Below, piece after piece: positions 1 through 8,309 of a DNA stretch of 64,000 nt. This stretch comes from JAPPLB01 sp965204095. Lineage in GTDB: Bacteria > Acidobacteriota > Terriglobia > Bryobacterales > UBA6623. Both the position numbers and the translations under genes were made by a program. Location of the stretch: assembly GCA_965204095.1 (NCBI GenBank), contig OZ241991.1, forward strand, positions 3,534,001 to 3,598,000, given 5' to 3'. Each line of letters begins with the position of its first letter. The stretch's first letter is position 1. The notes under the pieces were generated by a model that saw only the letters and a list, made by a program, of their open reading frames with translations, ran no database searches and had not been told where the DNA came from.

Positions 1-39
1 AAAGTCTAGATCGGCCCCACCACAAGGCCGATCCATCTC

Positions 40-408
40 ATGGATTCCGTCGCCGCCAAAGTCGCTGCTCGTTCCGGGGTCTTTCTCTCCGGAGCTACCG
101 TCACTTCTCTTTTGTTCATCAACGCCTGCGATCTCTTCTATCAATGTGGCTGTCAGGCCTGGTGGAACGGAGCCGCAGCGCAGTGCAACATCCACCATAC
201 GATGGGACCACATTGCCCCTGGTGTCTGGATGGCGGAACTCGAGGGTATGTCGTCTTTGCGTTGACTCTGGTCGTGCAGGCCGCTACGGCATTTCACTCG
301 GGAGGCCGAGGATGGTTTGGGCGACTGGTTCTGACGCTCCTGGTGTTCCCAATCGTGGGAGGACTGATGGCGCTCTTGTTCGGCTTGATGACGGGGTACT
401 GGGCGTAG
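40..408 (+). CDS. Small Cys/His-rich membrane protein, unknown function
   Basis: A 122-residue protein I do not recognise by name. It has a hydrophobic N-terminal stretch (about residues 12-30), a central Cys/His-rich block (CDLFYQCGC, CNIHH, HCPWC) and two further hydrophobic segments (about 68-84 and 95-120), which suggests a membrane protein with a metal- or redox-active loop. It is convergent with the DsbD-alpha/TlpA pair, its stop lying only 20 bases from the DsbD-alpha stop. No clear ribosome binding site precedes the ATG, so the start is uncertain. Another frame is open across the same DNA, but it lacks this organised pattern. A redox or metal role is inference from the Cys pattern and the neighbours. 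Confidence 0.6.
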   Translation: MDSVAAKVAARSGVFLSGATVTSLLFINACDLFYQCGCQAWWNGAAAQCNIHHTMGPHCPWCLDGGTRGYVVFALTLVVQAATAFHSGGRGWFGRLVLTLLVFPIVGGLMALLFGLMTGYWA

Positions 409-428
409 CGCCTGTCCCCAACCCGCAG

Positions 429-917
429 CTAAAGGGGTGCAACTGGAACGATGACTTCAATAGTCTTCGGCGGCAGGCAGGCTCGACTGTTGCAGGCCTG
501 GTAACGAAACTCCCCCTTCAATTCGGTCAGTGTCGGCGGCACCTTTTCGGGCACGGCGAAGTGGCTCAAGATCACGATTTTGTTCGAGTACACCGCAAGC
601 GGCTTCTTGGAGAAAGAGTAGTTAACGATCTCGGCTTCGGGGTAGTCCGTCCTCTTCCATAACAGTAGTGAGGGTTCCCAGGTCAGCTTCGTGGGGATCA
701 GGTATTCATCTGCGGGCTCGTTCGAGTTGATGTGATAGGCGGGCCGGATCCGGACGGTGACCGGCACTGCGGCTGTCTCGCCGGGTTGCAGCTTCACTGC
801 CGGTCCTGGGACGATCGAGGCGACTCGTAAGCCCCGCGAAAAGCTCTGGGCCGACAACACTCCGCTCGCTAGCCCCGGCAGCAGCAGGGCTGCAATCAGG
901 CTTGAGAAGAGCCTCAA
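429..917 (-). CDS. Stand-alone DsbD N-terminal (alpha) domain protein, periplasmic
   Basis: I place the start at TTG 915-917, which gives 162 residues, a good signal peptide (ending near VLSAQS) and a GAGGGAG stretch just upstream. The open frame continues to 1043, but that extension overlaps the upstream gene and is not hydrophobic. The mature part is an immunoglobulin-like DsbD-alpha domain. Near the C-terminus lies a Cys pair (C142 and C147 in YQACNSRACLPP), the position of the redox Cys pair in E. coli DsbD-alpha. The membrane and gamma domains of full DsbD are absent. It starts about 20 bases after the TlpA-like gene, so the two are probably one operon passing electrons among periplasmic thiols. 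Confidence 0.75.
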   Translation of the reverse strand: MRLFSSLIAALLLPGLASGVLSAQSFSRGLRVASIVPGPAVKLQPGETAAVPVTVRIRPAYHINSNEPADEYLIPTKLTWEPSLLLWKRTDYPEAEIVNYSFSKKPLAVYSNKIVILSHFAVPEKVPPTLTELKGEFRYQACNSRACLPPKTIEVIVPVAPL

Positions 918-937
918 ATTCTCCCTCGTATTCGCTC

Positions 938-1504
938 CTATGAGTCCTCGCAGAACACTCCAGACTGAGCGCAGAGCAGAGCCTCTATTTCCTCCTCGTA
1001 TTCGCCCCGTCCGACAAGACCCATATGCGTACTCGTAATCCAACCCTCATTGTCGATGATGAAGGTCGTCGGCAAAGCGGCAACGCCGCCGAATTCGTTG
1101 GCCATCTCGTCAGTGCCCACAACGACCGGGAAGTTCAACCCGTACTCTTCCACAAAGGGTCGGACGACGTCCCAGCCCTCTTCATCGAGCGACACGGCTA
1201 TCACTGTGAACCCCTGGTCCTTGTATTTGCGCTGGAAAGCAACGAACCAAGGCATCTCGATCTTGCAGGGCCCGCACCAAGTCGCCCAAAAATTGAGCAG
1301 CACAACTTTGCCCCGGTAGCCGGAGAGCGTCACGTCTCGACCTGTGGCGTCCTTCAAGGTAAAGTCGGGCGCCAGTTTCCGCTCTTCGATCTCGGATGCC
1401 GCCCGTATAACGCTGTCACCCATCGTGGCGTCCTGGACGCAAGATAAAAAGCCCGGCAGCGCCGCCAGCACGATCAACAACGGCATCTTGGTGCTTGAAA
1501 ACAT
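938..1504 (-). CDS. TlpA/ResA-family thiol-disulfide oxidoreductase
   Basis: A 188-residue exported thioredoxin-fold protein. An N-terminal hydrophobic segment (about residues 7-22) ends in LSC and could be a lipobox, although the residue three before the Cys (F) is atypical. The AhpC/TSA-like core begins near residue 44 (APDFTL). The active site is WCGPC (W76-C80) in the context NFWATWCGPCKIEMPWF, typical of TlpA and ResA proteins that reduce periplasmic disulfides, for example in cytochrome c maturation. The conserved cis-proline region is seen as ALPTTFIID. ATG at 1504 has a GGGGG stretch upstream; M7 is an alternative start. It lies immediately upstream of the DsbD-alpha gene. Confidence 0.88.
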   Translation of the reverse strand: MFSSTKMPLLIVLAALPGFLSCVQDATMGDSVIRAASEIEERKLAPDFTLKDATGRDVTLSGYRGKVVLLNFWATWCGPCKIEMPWFVAFQRKYKDQGFTVIAVSLDEEGWDVVRPFVEEYGLNFPVVVGTDEMANEFGGVAALPTTFIIDNEGWITSTHMGLVGRGEYEEEIEALLCAQSGVFCEDS

Positions 1505-1576
1505 GAGAAATCCCCCGCGAGCTCAACTCGATTATACCGTTTCACTGAGCGTGGCCCTCGGGCACACACCCATCCC

Positions 1577-2977
1577 TCACGCTGTTCCTGCGGCTTTGCC
1601 CGGCAGGGAATTACGGTCTTCAGGTTCGACTGACTCAACACATACGCTGAGACGGCCGCGATGAAGCCGCACACCCAACCGCGACCCTTCGTCCGTCTGC
1701 TCCGCGACCCGGACAATCGAGCCGTCTTCTGCTTGAACGATCGCGTATCCACGTCCGAGAATCGCGACCGGACTGAGGTGAGCCAGCTCTTTCCGCAGCA
1801 ACTGCAAGCGCCTATCGGCACGCTCGAGCCGCCAGACGGCCAATGCCGAAAGCCGCCCAGAGGCGCCATCCAGGCACGCTTGGCCGCGCGCCAGCCGCAC
1901 CCTGAGATCGAGTTGTTTGAGCCTGCCCCGGCGACGTTCCCACACCCTCTCCGCGTCTCGCACACGGCGCAGAATGGAATCCCGTAGCGTGAACGTCAGC
2001 TCATCCATTTTCTGCGAGGACGAGGCAAGCTCTCGCCGCACCAAGGCCGTAGCCCGCTCCATCCGGCGGTCGAGGACATCGCGGCCCGCAGTGGCCAGTT
2101 TATAGCGCGCCGCCTGAGCCAGACGGGCCTTCAAGGCGATGACCAATTCGAGAAACTCCTGTTTCCGGCGAACCACCAACTCGGCGGCCGCCGAGGGAGT
2201 CGGTGCACGAACATCGGCGGCGAAGTCCGCGATCGTGAAGTCCGTCTGGTGGCCGACGGCCGAGACAACCGGAATCTCGCTATCCGCGATGGAGCGCGCA
2301 ACTACCTCATCGTTGAACGCCCACAGATCCTCGAGCGATCCGCCGCCGCGCCCGACAATCACTACATCAGCGCATCGGGTGCGGTTAAAGTAGCGCACTC
2401 CATTGGCGATCTGCTCCGCAGCTCCCTCGCCCTGCACTTGCACTGGATAAATCTGTATATGGAGCCCGTCAAAGCGACGCTCCAGAATGCGCAGCATGTC
2501 GGCGATAGCAGCGCCCGAAGGAGACGTGACGATGCCGATGCGGCGGGGCAGGCTCGGTAGCGGTCGCTTTCGATCGTCGTCAAACAACCCCTCGTCCGCG
2601 AGCTTCTTCTTGAGTTGCTCGAAGGCCAGTTGCAGAGCTCCATAGCCTCGCAGTTCGAGGTGCTCGACATAAAGCTGGTACTCACCACGGGCCTCGTAGA
2701 CGCCGATGCGTCCCCGGGCGATGACTTCCAAACCGTTCTGAGGTTTGATCTTGAGATACAGTGCGTGCTGCCGAAAGCAGACCGCCCTGAGCTGCGCTGC
2801 GCCGTCCTTGAGAGTGAAGTAGTGATGTCCGCTGTGGGCGGCGCGTGCATTCGAGATCTCGCCGGCGACCCAGATGTCGCCGAACTCAGCTTCGAGCAGA
2901 TCACGAATGCCGGCGGTCAATTCTGCGACGGAATAGATCCTCCGCCGAGGTTCAAGGCTGAGATCGAGTTGGCCCAA
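1577..2977 (-). CDS. xseA: Exodeoxyribonuclease VII large subunit
   Basis: A 466-residue XseA with the usual order: N-terminal OB fold (about residues 10-110, with VAGEISNARAAHSGHHYFTLKD), the catalytic domain (GIVTSPSGAAIADML; VIVGRGGGSLEDLWAFNDE; VVSAVGHQTDFTIADFAADVRAPTPSAAAE) and a long coiled-coil C-terminus. The enzyme degrades single-stranded DNA into oligonucleotides with the small subunit XseB. No xseB is seen beside it. The TTG start at 2977 fits the family N-terminus, but no strong ribosome binding site precedes it. Downstream lies the TlpA gene, about 70 bases away. Confidence 0.95.
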   Translation of the reverse strand: MGQLDLSLEPRRRIYSVAELTAGIRDLLEAEFGDIWVAGEISNARAAHSGHHYFTLKDGAAQLRAVCFRQHALYLKIKPQNGLEVIARGRIGVYEARGEYQLYVEHLELRGYGALQLAFEQLKKKLADEGLFDDDRKRPLPSLPRRIGIVTSPSGAAIADMLRILERRFDGLHIQIYPVQVQGEGAAEQIANGVRYFNRTRCADVVIVGRGGGSLEDLWAFNDEVVARSIADSEIPVVSAVGHQTDFTIADFAADVRAPTPSAAAELVVRRKQEFLELVIALKARLAQAARYKLATAGRDVLDRRMERATALVRRELASSSQKMDELTFTLRDSILRRVRDAERVWERRRGRLKQLDLRVRLARGQACLDGASGRLSALAVWRLERADRRLQLLRKELAHLSPVAILGRGYAIVQAEDGSIVRVAEQTDEGSRLGVRLHRGRLSVCVESVEPEDRNSLPGKAAGTA

Positions 2978-3045
2978 GGTTGTTGGCAGACTGAGTCGGA
3001 ATCACCAGGATGTCAGATCTTCAGTTGAGAGCACGCAGCCTCACA

Positions 3046-4572
3046 CTATCTCTTGCCGTGGGGCAGCAGCACAACCACCGCCGCTGTCGTAACGCCCACG
3101 GCTGCCATCTGCATCAGGTCCAAGGCGGCCCTCAGATTGAGGTCGATATCAGGAAGAACATGGTCCATGAAGAGGCCCGATGAATAGTGAATCCAAGCCA
3201 CCTGGAGGGTAATCACGCTCATGACAAAGCAGCCGACTTCAAACATGTCCTCGCCGCTGACAGTCGGGAGCCGAAGGCGCAGCAGGCCCCAAGGCGCGGT
3301 CAGTCCGAGCGCAGCGGACAGGATATTCTTCCCAAAAAAGAGAAAGAGCCGCTCTTCAGTATTGATTGTGCTGAGCGAGTAGCCTAGCCCCAGCGCCATG
3401 AACAAGAAACGATACGCAAGGAAGTAGGCAGCGGCCCCGGCGATCAGCACAAGAGGACCGCGGCTTCGGAAGAGCAGCCAGCCGAGGCAGGCAACTCCCA
3501 GGATGATCGCCGTCACCGAGGACAAAACTCGCCCGCTACCGGCTGCGCTCCGCGAGTGCTCAGCCTTGAGGATCCTTTCAAGGCGGCCTCGCTGCTCGTC
3601 GGCGCGCATTTTCGAGCGCCCGGATTGGTCACCGGTGAGAGCCAAGCTGTGCCACAGAACGTCTCCTTGACTTGTCGCGGGCAGCGGCAAACCGAGCAGG
3701 ACGCAGAGCGTCGGTGCGATATCAACCACATTCGCCTGCCAACCACGGGCTTGGCGAATTCCCTGCCCGGTGAAGACCAAGGGCACCTCAACGACTTCCT
3801 GTTCGGAACCACCATGGCCCCCACCTCCACGGCGATCGATGTGGCCGTGATCGGAGACGATTGCGAAGGCCGTCCGTCCATTGTCCAGAGCGCTCACGAG
3901 CAAGCCAAGACAGTGATCAACCTCTTGCGCAACTTCTCGATAAGCTTCCGATTCTCCACCGAAATCATGGCCCACTGCGTCAGCGGCTGTGATATCGGCG
4001 ACGAGCAAGCCCGTGGGGCGCGACGCAAGGAACCGCTCAGCTTCACGGCACTGGTCAGCCTGCCATTCAGCGATGGCTTTCGTGTCGGCGGCTCGCGGGG
4101 AGTATTTCTTCTGGACGAGAAGGTTCCCTTCCAGATATTTACCAAAGGCGCGCGCCCAGAAGGGCGACCCGGCGGCGGCTCGCGGCAGACCCGCCTCCGC
4201 GGCGAGAGAGAAAAGCGAGTCGATAGGCGGCGGGTGGAAGAAGCTATTGTTCGTGACGCCATTCACTTCTGGCCAAGCTCCGGTCGCGAACACCGCTCGG
4301 TTGGGATTGGAGAGCGACGGTTGCGCGGCGCGCGTCGTTCCCGCAGACCCGCGTTCGGCCAACGCCTGTAGCTCGCGCATTTCTTTCGAAACGTCGAGCC
4401 GGATACCGTCCAACACGATCAGAACGGCCCGTTCCACGATCGGCTCACCCCCCGGTAGACCGCCTCGTACGTTGCCGTATGGGCTCTGATACCTCGTGAT
4501 GCTCGTCCACGCCGAGTACGTCAGAGCCAGTGCGCTCAAGGCGTACATCACCAGAAGAAAGGCCCTCACCAT
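3046..4572 (-). CDS. Membrane alkaline-phosphatase/phosphodiesterase-superfamily protein
   Basis: A 508-residue protein of the alkaline phosphatase superfamily, type I phosphodiesterase/nucleotide pyrophosphatase branch. It has one N-terminal membrane anchor (about residues 3-22), then an extracytoplasmic catalytic domain with metal-site motifs: VLIVLDGIRLD (first Asp), QPSLSNPNRAVFATG (nucleophile region, Ser/Asn), DITAADAVGHDFG, and VSDHGHIDRRGGGGHGG. Four or five C-terminal transmembrane segments follow (about residues 350-500). This layout resembles lipid- or glycan-phosphotransferases such as phosphoethanolamine transferases, but the substrate cannot be read from sequence. It is divergent from the small gene at 4622, with 49 bases between the starts. 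Confidence 0.75.
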   Translation of the reverse strand: MVRAFLLVMYALSALALTYSAWTSITRYQSPYGNVRGGLPGGEPIVERAVLIVLDGIRLDVSKEMRELQALAERGSAGTTRAAQPSLSNPNRAVFATGAWPEVNGVTNNSFFHPPPIDSLFSLAAEAGLPRAAAGSPFWARAFGKYLEGNLLVQKKYSPRAADTKAIAEWQADQCREAERFLASRPTGLLVADITAADAVGHDFGGESEAYREVAQEVDHCLGLLVSALDNGRTAFAIVSDHGHIDRRGGGGHGGSEQEVVEVPLVFTGQGIRQARGWQANVVDIAPTLCVLLGLPLPATSQGDVLWHSLALTGDQSGRSKMRADEQRGRLERILKAEHSRSAAGSGRVLSSVTAIILGVACLGWLLFRSRGPLVLIAGAAAYFLAYRFLFMALGLGYSLSTINTEERLFLFFGKNILSAALGLTAPWGLLRLRLPTVSGEDMFEVGCFVMSVITLQVAWIHYSSGLFMDHVLPDIDLNLRAALDLMQMAAVGVTTAAVVVLLPHGKR

Positions 4573-4621
4573 AGAGAAAGTATCGATTCTAGCGGGAAGC
4601 TCCTACGCTACGATCGGATCG

Positions 4622-4858
4622 ATGGCGCGTACTGTCGAAACCTATTCCGGATTCCGGGCTGATGAACGTCCTAGACGGTTCCTTTGGGAAGGGCGGTCGG
4701 TCGAAGTCAAGCAAATCCTGAGTCAATGGCGCGAACCCGACGAGGACTGTTTCCGACTGATCGGCGATGACGGCAATCCCTACATACTTCGTCGAGGACG
4801 GAACGGGGACTGGACCGTCACGAAAACTCCAGACGCAACAAACGACGCGGCAAAGTAG
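4622..4858 (+). CDS. Small conserved protein of unknown function
   Basis: A 78-residue soluble protein starting at the ATG at 4622; the open frame runs further upstream, but the extra sequence overlaps the divergent gene and looks non-coding. The core reads as a compact beta-rich domain (SGFRADERPRRFLWEGRSVEV, then ILSQWREPDEDCFRLIGDDG and YILRRG). It resembles a widespread family of small proteins with a conserved 'RP..F..G....V......W' pattern. I know of no assigned function. It is transcribed away from the phosphodiesterase-like gene. Confidence 0.6.
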   Translation: MARTVETYSGFRADERPRRFLWEGRSVEVKQILSQWREPDEDCFRLIGDDGNPYILRRGRNGDWTVTKTPDATNDAAK

Positions 4859-5056
4859 CCCGAATCAGTCACCAAAAAGTCCGCGGCTCCGCACACTCGT
4901 TCACTCTCCCACAAATTGGCTACGTGACCTGAGCAGGAACCGCCAGGCTTCATGCCTGACCTACGCTGCCGTATCCAAATCAGTCGTTGGAAAGAATCTC
5001 CCCATGACACAGGATCTGCTGCGGTTACCAGGCTCACAGTCGCGTACTCGGGCCCG

Positions 5057-7120
5057 CTAGTAAACCCGTTCCGTACGCCTTGGGCGGCGGTAAGGCTGTT
5101 CAAGATACTTCTGTGCCTCCTCAAGGGCACCTTGGGTGTTGTCCCGAGTACGCAGGGCGAGTTGGTACTCGTTCACGGCTCGATCACGCTGGTCAGTGAT
5201 ATCGAAGATATTGCCGAGGCTGATGTGCGCCCAGACTTCTGTCCACTCCGGCTCCCCATCGCCGTTCAGCGCTTCTCTAAACTGGTTGGCGGCCGACTGG
5301 TAGTTGTTCTGTCTAAAGAAGATCTCTCCGATGCGGTAGTGAGCCAGCGAACTGTAGCGGTTGATGTCCAGCGCTTGCTGATAGGTATCAAGCGCCTCGT
5401 CGTAATAGCCGAGTTCCATGAGCTGCTCGCCCTTGCGAATCGCCACCTTTACGTGGATCGACTCGTCGTAGCGCAGGATGCGGCTTTTCGGGTCGAGGAC
5501 TACCCTGCGCGGCTTGCCAAAGGTTTCAATCACATAGTCCGATGAGCGGCCCCGAACTTCGATCATTTCGTACTCGGGCTCGCCTTCGGTTTGGACTTCC
5601 ACCTCGACGGGCATGCTGAAAGTGTCCATGTCTTGCGAGATCTTGCCCATCACGCGGAATCCCTTGCCCCCCCCGAGTCGATAGATGGTGTACTCCTGTG
5701 AGAACTCCGGCGTGCCCGTGTTCTCCGTCCATTGGATAAAAAACGACTGCAGGCTCTTGCCACTGACAGACTCGGCTGTTTCCAGCAAATCCTCGGTGAT
5801 CACGGAACTCCAGGCGTGCTTCTCGGCGAACTGCTTGAGCGTCGTAAAAAAGGCTTCGTCGCCCATGGTGAAACGGAGCATATTCAGAACCATGGCACCC
5901 TTGGAACCCGCGAGCGCATAAATCTCCGGCGAGAAATCCGGCAAGCGTCCGGCTTGCAATACAGGAATCTCGTCGTAGGTCAGCGCGTCGATCTGCGTAT
6001 CCCGCAGAAAAACGATGAATTCGGTCTCACCTTCGTTTTCTTCGATCTCGAGCATCGCGGCATACTTGGCCAAGCCCAGATCGAGCCAGGAATGATTGCG
6101 GTTTCCAGGAGAGATCACCGTCCGCCACCATTGGTGGGCGACTTCTGTCCCCAGCAGCAGACGATTCACGTCCTCGCCGATTCCGAAAGGACTGAGGAAG
6201 ACGATGCCCGGCGCCGTATAGGCGTTCGGGGCATAATCACCCGTCTCGATAACCGTTAGCGTCGTCGAATAGGGGGGACCGAACTTATCCGTGAAGAAGC
6301 CCATCATGCGGCCGACCTCGGCGCCATAATCTTCAGCCAGATCCTCCGAGGCTGTCTTGAAATAGAGCAGCGTGTTGATGCCCTCGTAGTCCACGCGGAC
6401 CGGCTCTTCCTGAACTACGGCGATGCTGCCGGGAAACGATGGCTGCGTGAAATTAAAGCTGTACTGAACCTTGTCGTCTGACTCGGAACTCGTACCGATG
6501 CCGCTTCCGACGACTTGATAGTCTGCCGGCACGGTGATATGCATCTCGGCGGAAAAGCGATCGGCCGCATAGCCGTTCACTGGGAACCAACGCCCCGGGT
6601 AAAGTAAATAGGCACGGTCAGGGTCAATGGAAGCCAGGCTCACGCCCTGCACCGGCGAGTTCTCGACGCCCGTCAGTTGCCCTTCGTACTGGAAGGTGAC
6701 CGTGACAGGATTTCCGACGACCAGAGCACCTGGGAAGGTGAGACGAACCTGACTGTCTTCGCGCACGCGGTCAACGGCAACATCGTCACCGTCGACGGTC
6801 ACCACCCCGTTCACATTGAGGTTCGTATGCAGTTCGAAAACAACAAGATTCATAGCCTCCCGCGGCACGAAACGTACCTCCGCCAGGGCTTCGATCGAGC
6901 GGCCGAGCGGATCGATCTCGGCGTGTATGCGATAGAACTCGACGTCAATGAGAGGGACCTGCGTTTGGGCCCAACCCGGAGGAAGGAGCGCCAACGCGGT
7001 CAATAAAAGCGCCACGAGCATAACCCGAGGGGCCAGGGCCGTTGTCTTCGCAGCCGCCGGCATGACGCCGGAACCGGCCGTGGTCCTAATCGTTCGCCTG
7101 CGCATCAAATGTTGTCGCAT
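5057..7120 (-). CDS. Degenerate M1-family (aminopeptidase-like) protein with C-terminal TPRs
   Basis: A 687-residue exported protein. A signal peptide covers about residues 20-51. An M1 N-terminal beta domain follows (FYRIHAEIDPLGRSIEALAEVRF), then the gluzincin-like domain and two or three TPR units near the C-terminus (about 575-670: LMELGYYDEALDTYQQALDINRYSSLAHYRIGEIFF). The M1 catalytic signature is broken: HEXXH is TEVAH (about residue 323), the downstream NEGxA glutamate is DLGLA, and the GAMEN motif is NAYTAPG. It is therefore probably not a zinc peptidase but a binding or scaffold protein. ATG 7120 overlaps the lpxB stop by 16 bases and is preceded by GGAGGT inside lpxB, so the two are probably translationally coupled. 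Confidence 0.82.
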   Translation of the reverse strand: MRQHLMRRRTIRTTAGSGVMPAAAKTTALAPRVMLVALLLTALALLPPGWAQTQVPLIDVEFYRIHAEIDPLGRSIEALAEVRFVPREAMNLVVFELHTNLNVNGVVTVDGDDVAVDRVREDSQVRLTFPGALVVGNPVTVTFQYEGQLTGVENSPVQGVSLASIDPDRAYLLYPGRWFPVNGYAADRFSAEMHITVPADYQVVGSGIGTSSESDDKVQYSFNFTQPSFPGSIAVVQEEPVRVDYEGINTLLYFKTASEDLAEDYGAEVGRMMGFFTDKFGPPYSTTLTVIETGDYAPNAYTAPGIVFLSPFGIGEDVNRLLLGTEVAHQWWRTVISPGNRNHSWLDLGLAKYAAMLEIEENEGETEFIVFLRDTQIDALTYDEIPVLQAGRLPDFSPEIYALAGSKGAMVLNMLRFTMGDEAFFTTLKQFAEKHAWSSVITEDLLETAESVSGKSLQSFFIQWTENTGTPEFSQEYTIYRLGGGKGFRVMGKISQDMDTFSMPVEVEVQTEGEPEYEMIEVRGRSSDYVIETFGKPRRVVLDPKSRILRYDESIHVKVAIRKGEQLMELGYYDEALDTYQQALDINRYSSLAHYRIGEIFFRQNNYQSAANQFREALNGDGEPEWTEVWAHISLGNIFDITDQRDRAVNEYQLALRTRDNTQGALEEAQKYLEQPYRRPRRTERVY

Positions 7121-8223
7121 ATTACCTCCGCCGCCCGTTCTGCCGCTGGCCGGTCCCCGCTGAGGACTTCTGCTATGACCGACAGTTCCCGGTGCATCCG
7201 TTGTCTCTCATCTTCGTTCTCCAACAAGCGCCGCGCTTCACCGGCGATCTTGTCGGCCGTGCAGTCCCACTGGATCAATTCCGGAACGATGAGGCGGTCA
7301 GCCAGCAGGTTGACCATGCTGTAAAAAGGCACATCCACGAGCATCTTCGCTACAAGCCAGGTTCCAAAACTGATCCTATAGAAGACAACCATCGGCGTCC
7401 CAAGCAGCGCAGTTTCGAGCGCCGCCGTGCCGCTCGCGACAAGCGCCAAATCGGCATGTCCGACTGCGTTGTGCAGATCATCTTCAACTACATGGACGGA
7501 CGACCCGCCGATGCGTTGCAAAAAAAATGCTTTTCCCGTGGTGCGGGAGGCCGTTAGGACGAAGTCGGCTGGTATGCAGGCACTGATTTGCCGCACTGCC
7601 CCGAGCAGGTGTGGAAGGTGACGGGCGGCTTCGTTTCGGCGGCTTCCGGGCAGCAGGGCAATCACGGGCCGTTCACCGCTGAGCCCGAGTTCGCGCAAGA
7701 ACTCGCCTCGCGATTTCGTTGTCTTCGTAACACGGCTGAACGGATGTCCAACGTACGTTGTCGGCACGCCGCGGTCTCGAAAGAACTCCTGCTCGAACGG
7801 AAAAATACACAGCAGGTGCGCCACCAAACGCCGGATCGCCCGGATTCTCCCCTTGCGCCAAGCCCATACCTGGGGCGCCACATACCAGAAGACCGGTATT
7901 CCCTGCCTCTTGAGGAAGCGGCACAGATCGATGTGGAACCCGGGCGCGTCCGTCACGATCGCAATATCCGGCCGCTCCCTGTGCACGGCATCGGCCATAC
8001 GAAACAAGAGTCGATAGACGCGCGGCGCGTGCAGAATGACTTCGAAGATGCCCACGATAGACAGGCTCTCGGTCCGTACTACAGGTCGCACGCCGGCCGC
8101 ACGCATCCGCGGACCGGCGCAACCGAAGAATTCCGCCTCAGGAAAACAATCGCGCAGCCGCTCGACAAGCTCAGCGGCATGTCGATCCGCTGAAGCCTCT
8201 GCCGCGGAAACCAGAATCTTCAT
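7105..8223 (-). CDS. lpxB: Lipid A disaccharide synthase
   Basis: A 372-residue GT19 glycosyltransferase that joins UDP-2,3-diacylglucosamine and lipid X to form the lipid A disaccharide on the inner face of the cytoplasmic membrane. Family landmarks are an N-terminal KILVSAAEASADRHAAELV, a variant of the usual xGEASGD, then FFGCAGPRMRAAG, SIVGIFEV, DAPGFHIDLCRFLKRQGIPVFWYVAPQVWAWRKGR, FPFEQEFF, YVGHPF, LLPGSRRNEAARHLP and ASGTAALETALLGTPMVVFYR. The length is normal. A GTG one codon upstream (8226) is an alternative start. Its 3' end overlaps the M1-like gene. Confidence 0.95.
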   Translation of the reverse strand: MKILVSAAEASADRHAAELVERLRDCFPEAEFFGCAGPRMRAAGVRPVVRTESLSIVGIFEVILHAPRVYRLLFRMADAVHRERPDIAIVTDAPGFHIDLCRFLKRQGIPVFWYVAPQVWAWRKGRIRAIRRLVAHLLCIFPFEQEFFRDRGVPTTYVGHPFSRVTKTTKSRGEFLRELGLSGERPVIALLPGSRRNEAARHLPHLLGAVRQISACIPADFVLTASRTTGKAFFLQRIGGSSVHVVEDDLHNAVGHADLALVASGTAALETALLGTPMVVFYRISFGTWLVAKMLVDVPFYSMVNLLADRLIVPELIQWDCTADKIAGEARRLLENEDERQRMHRELSVIAEVLSGDRPAAERAAEVICDNI

Positions 8224-8309
8224 CACGAATCATCAGGGTACCGAGCACCTGGAAACCCACAGCGCGGGAACTCGGTATTGCGTTCCACGGCTTTCTCCCT
8301 ACACCGGAC

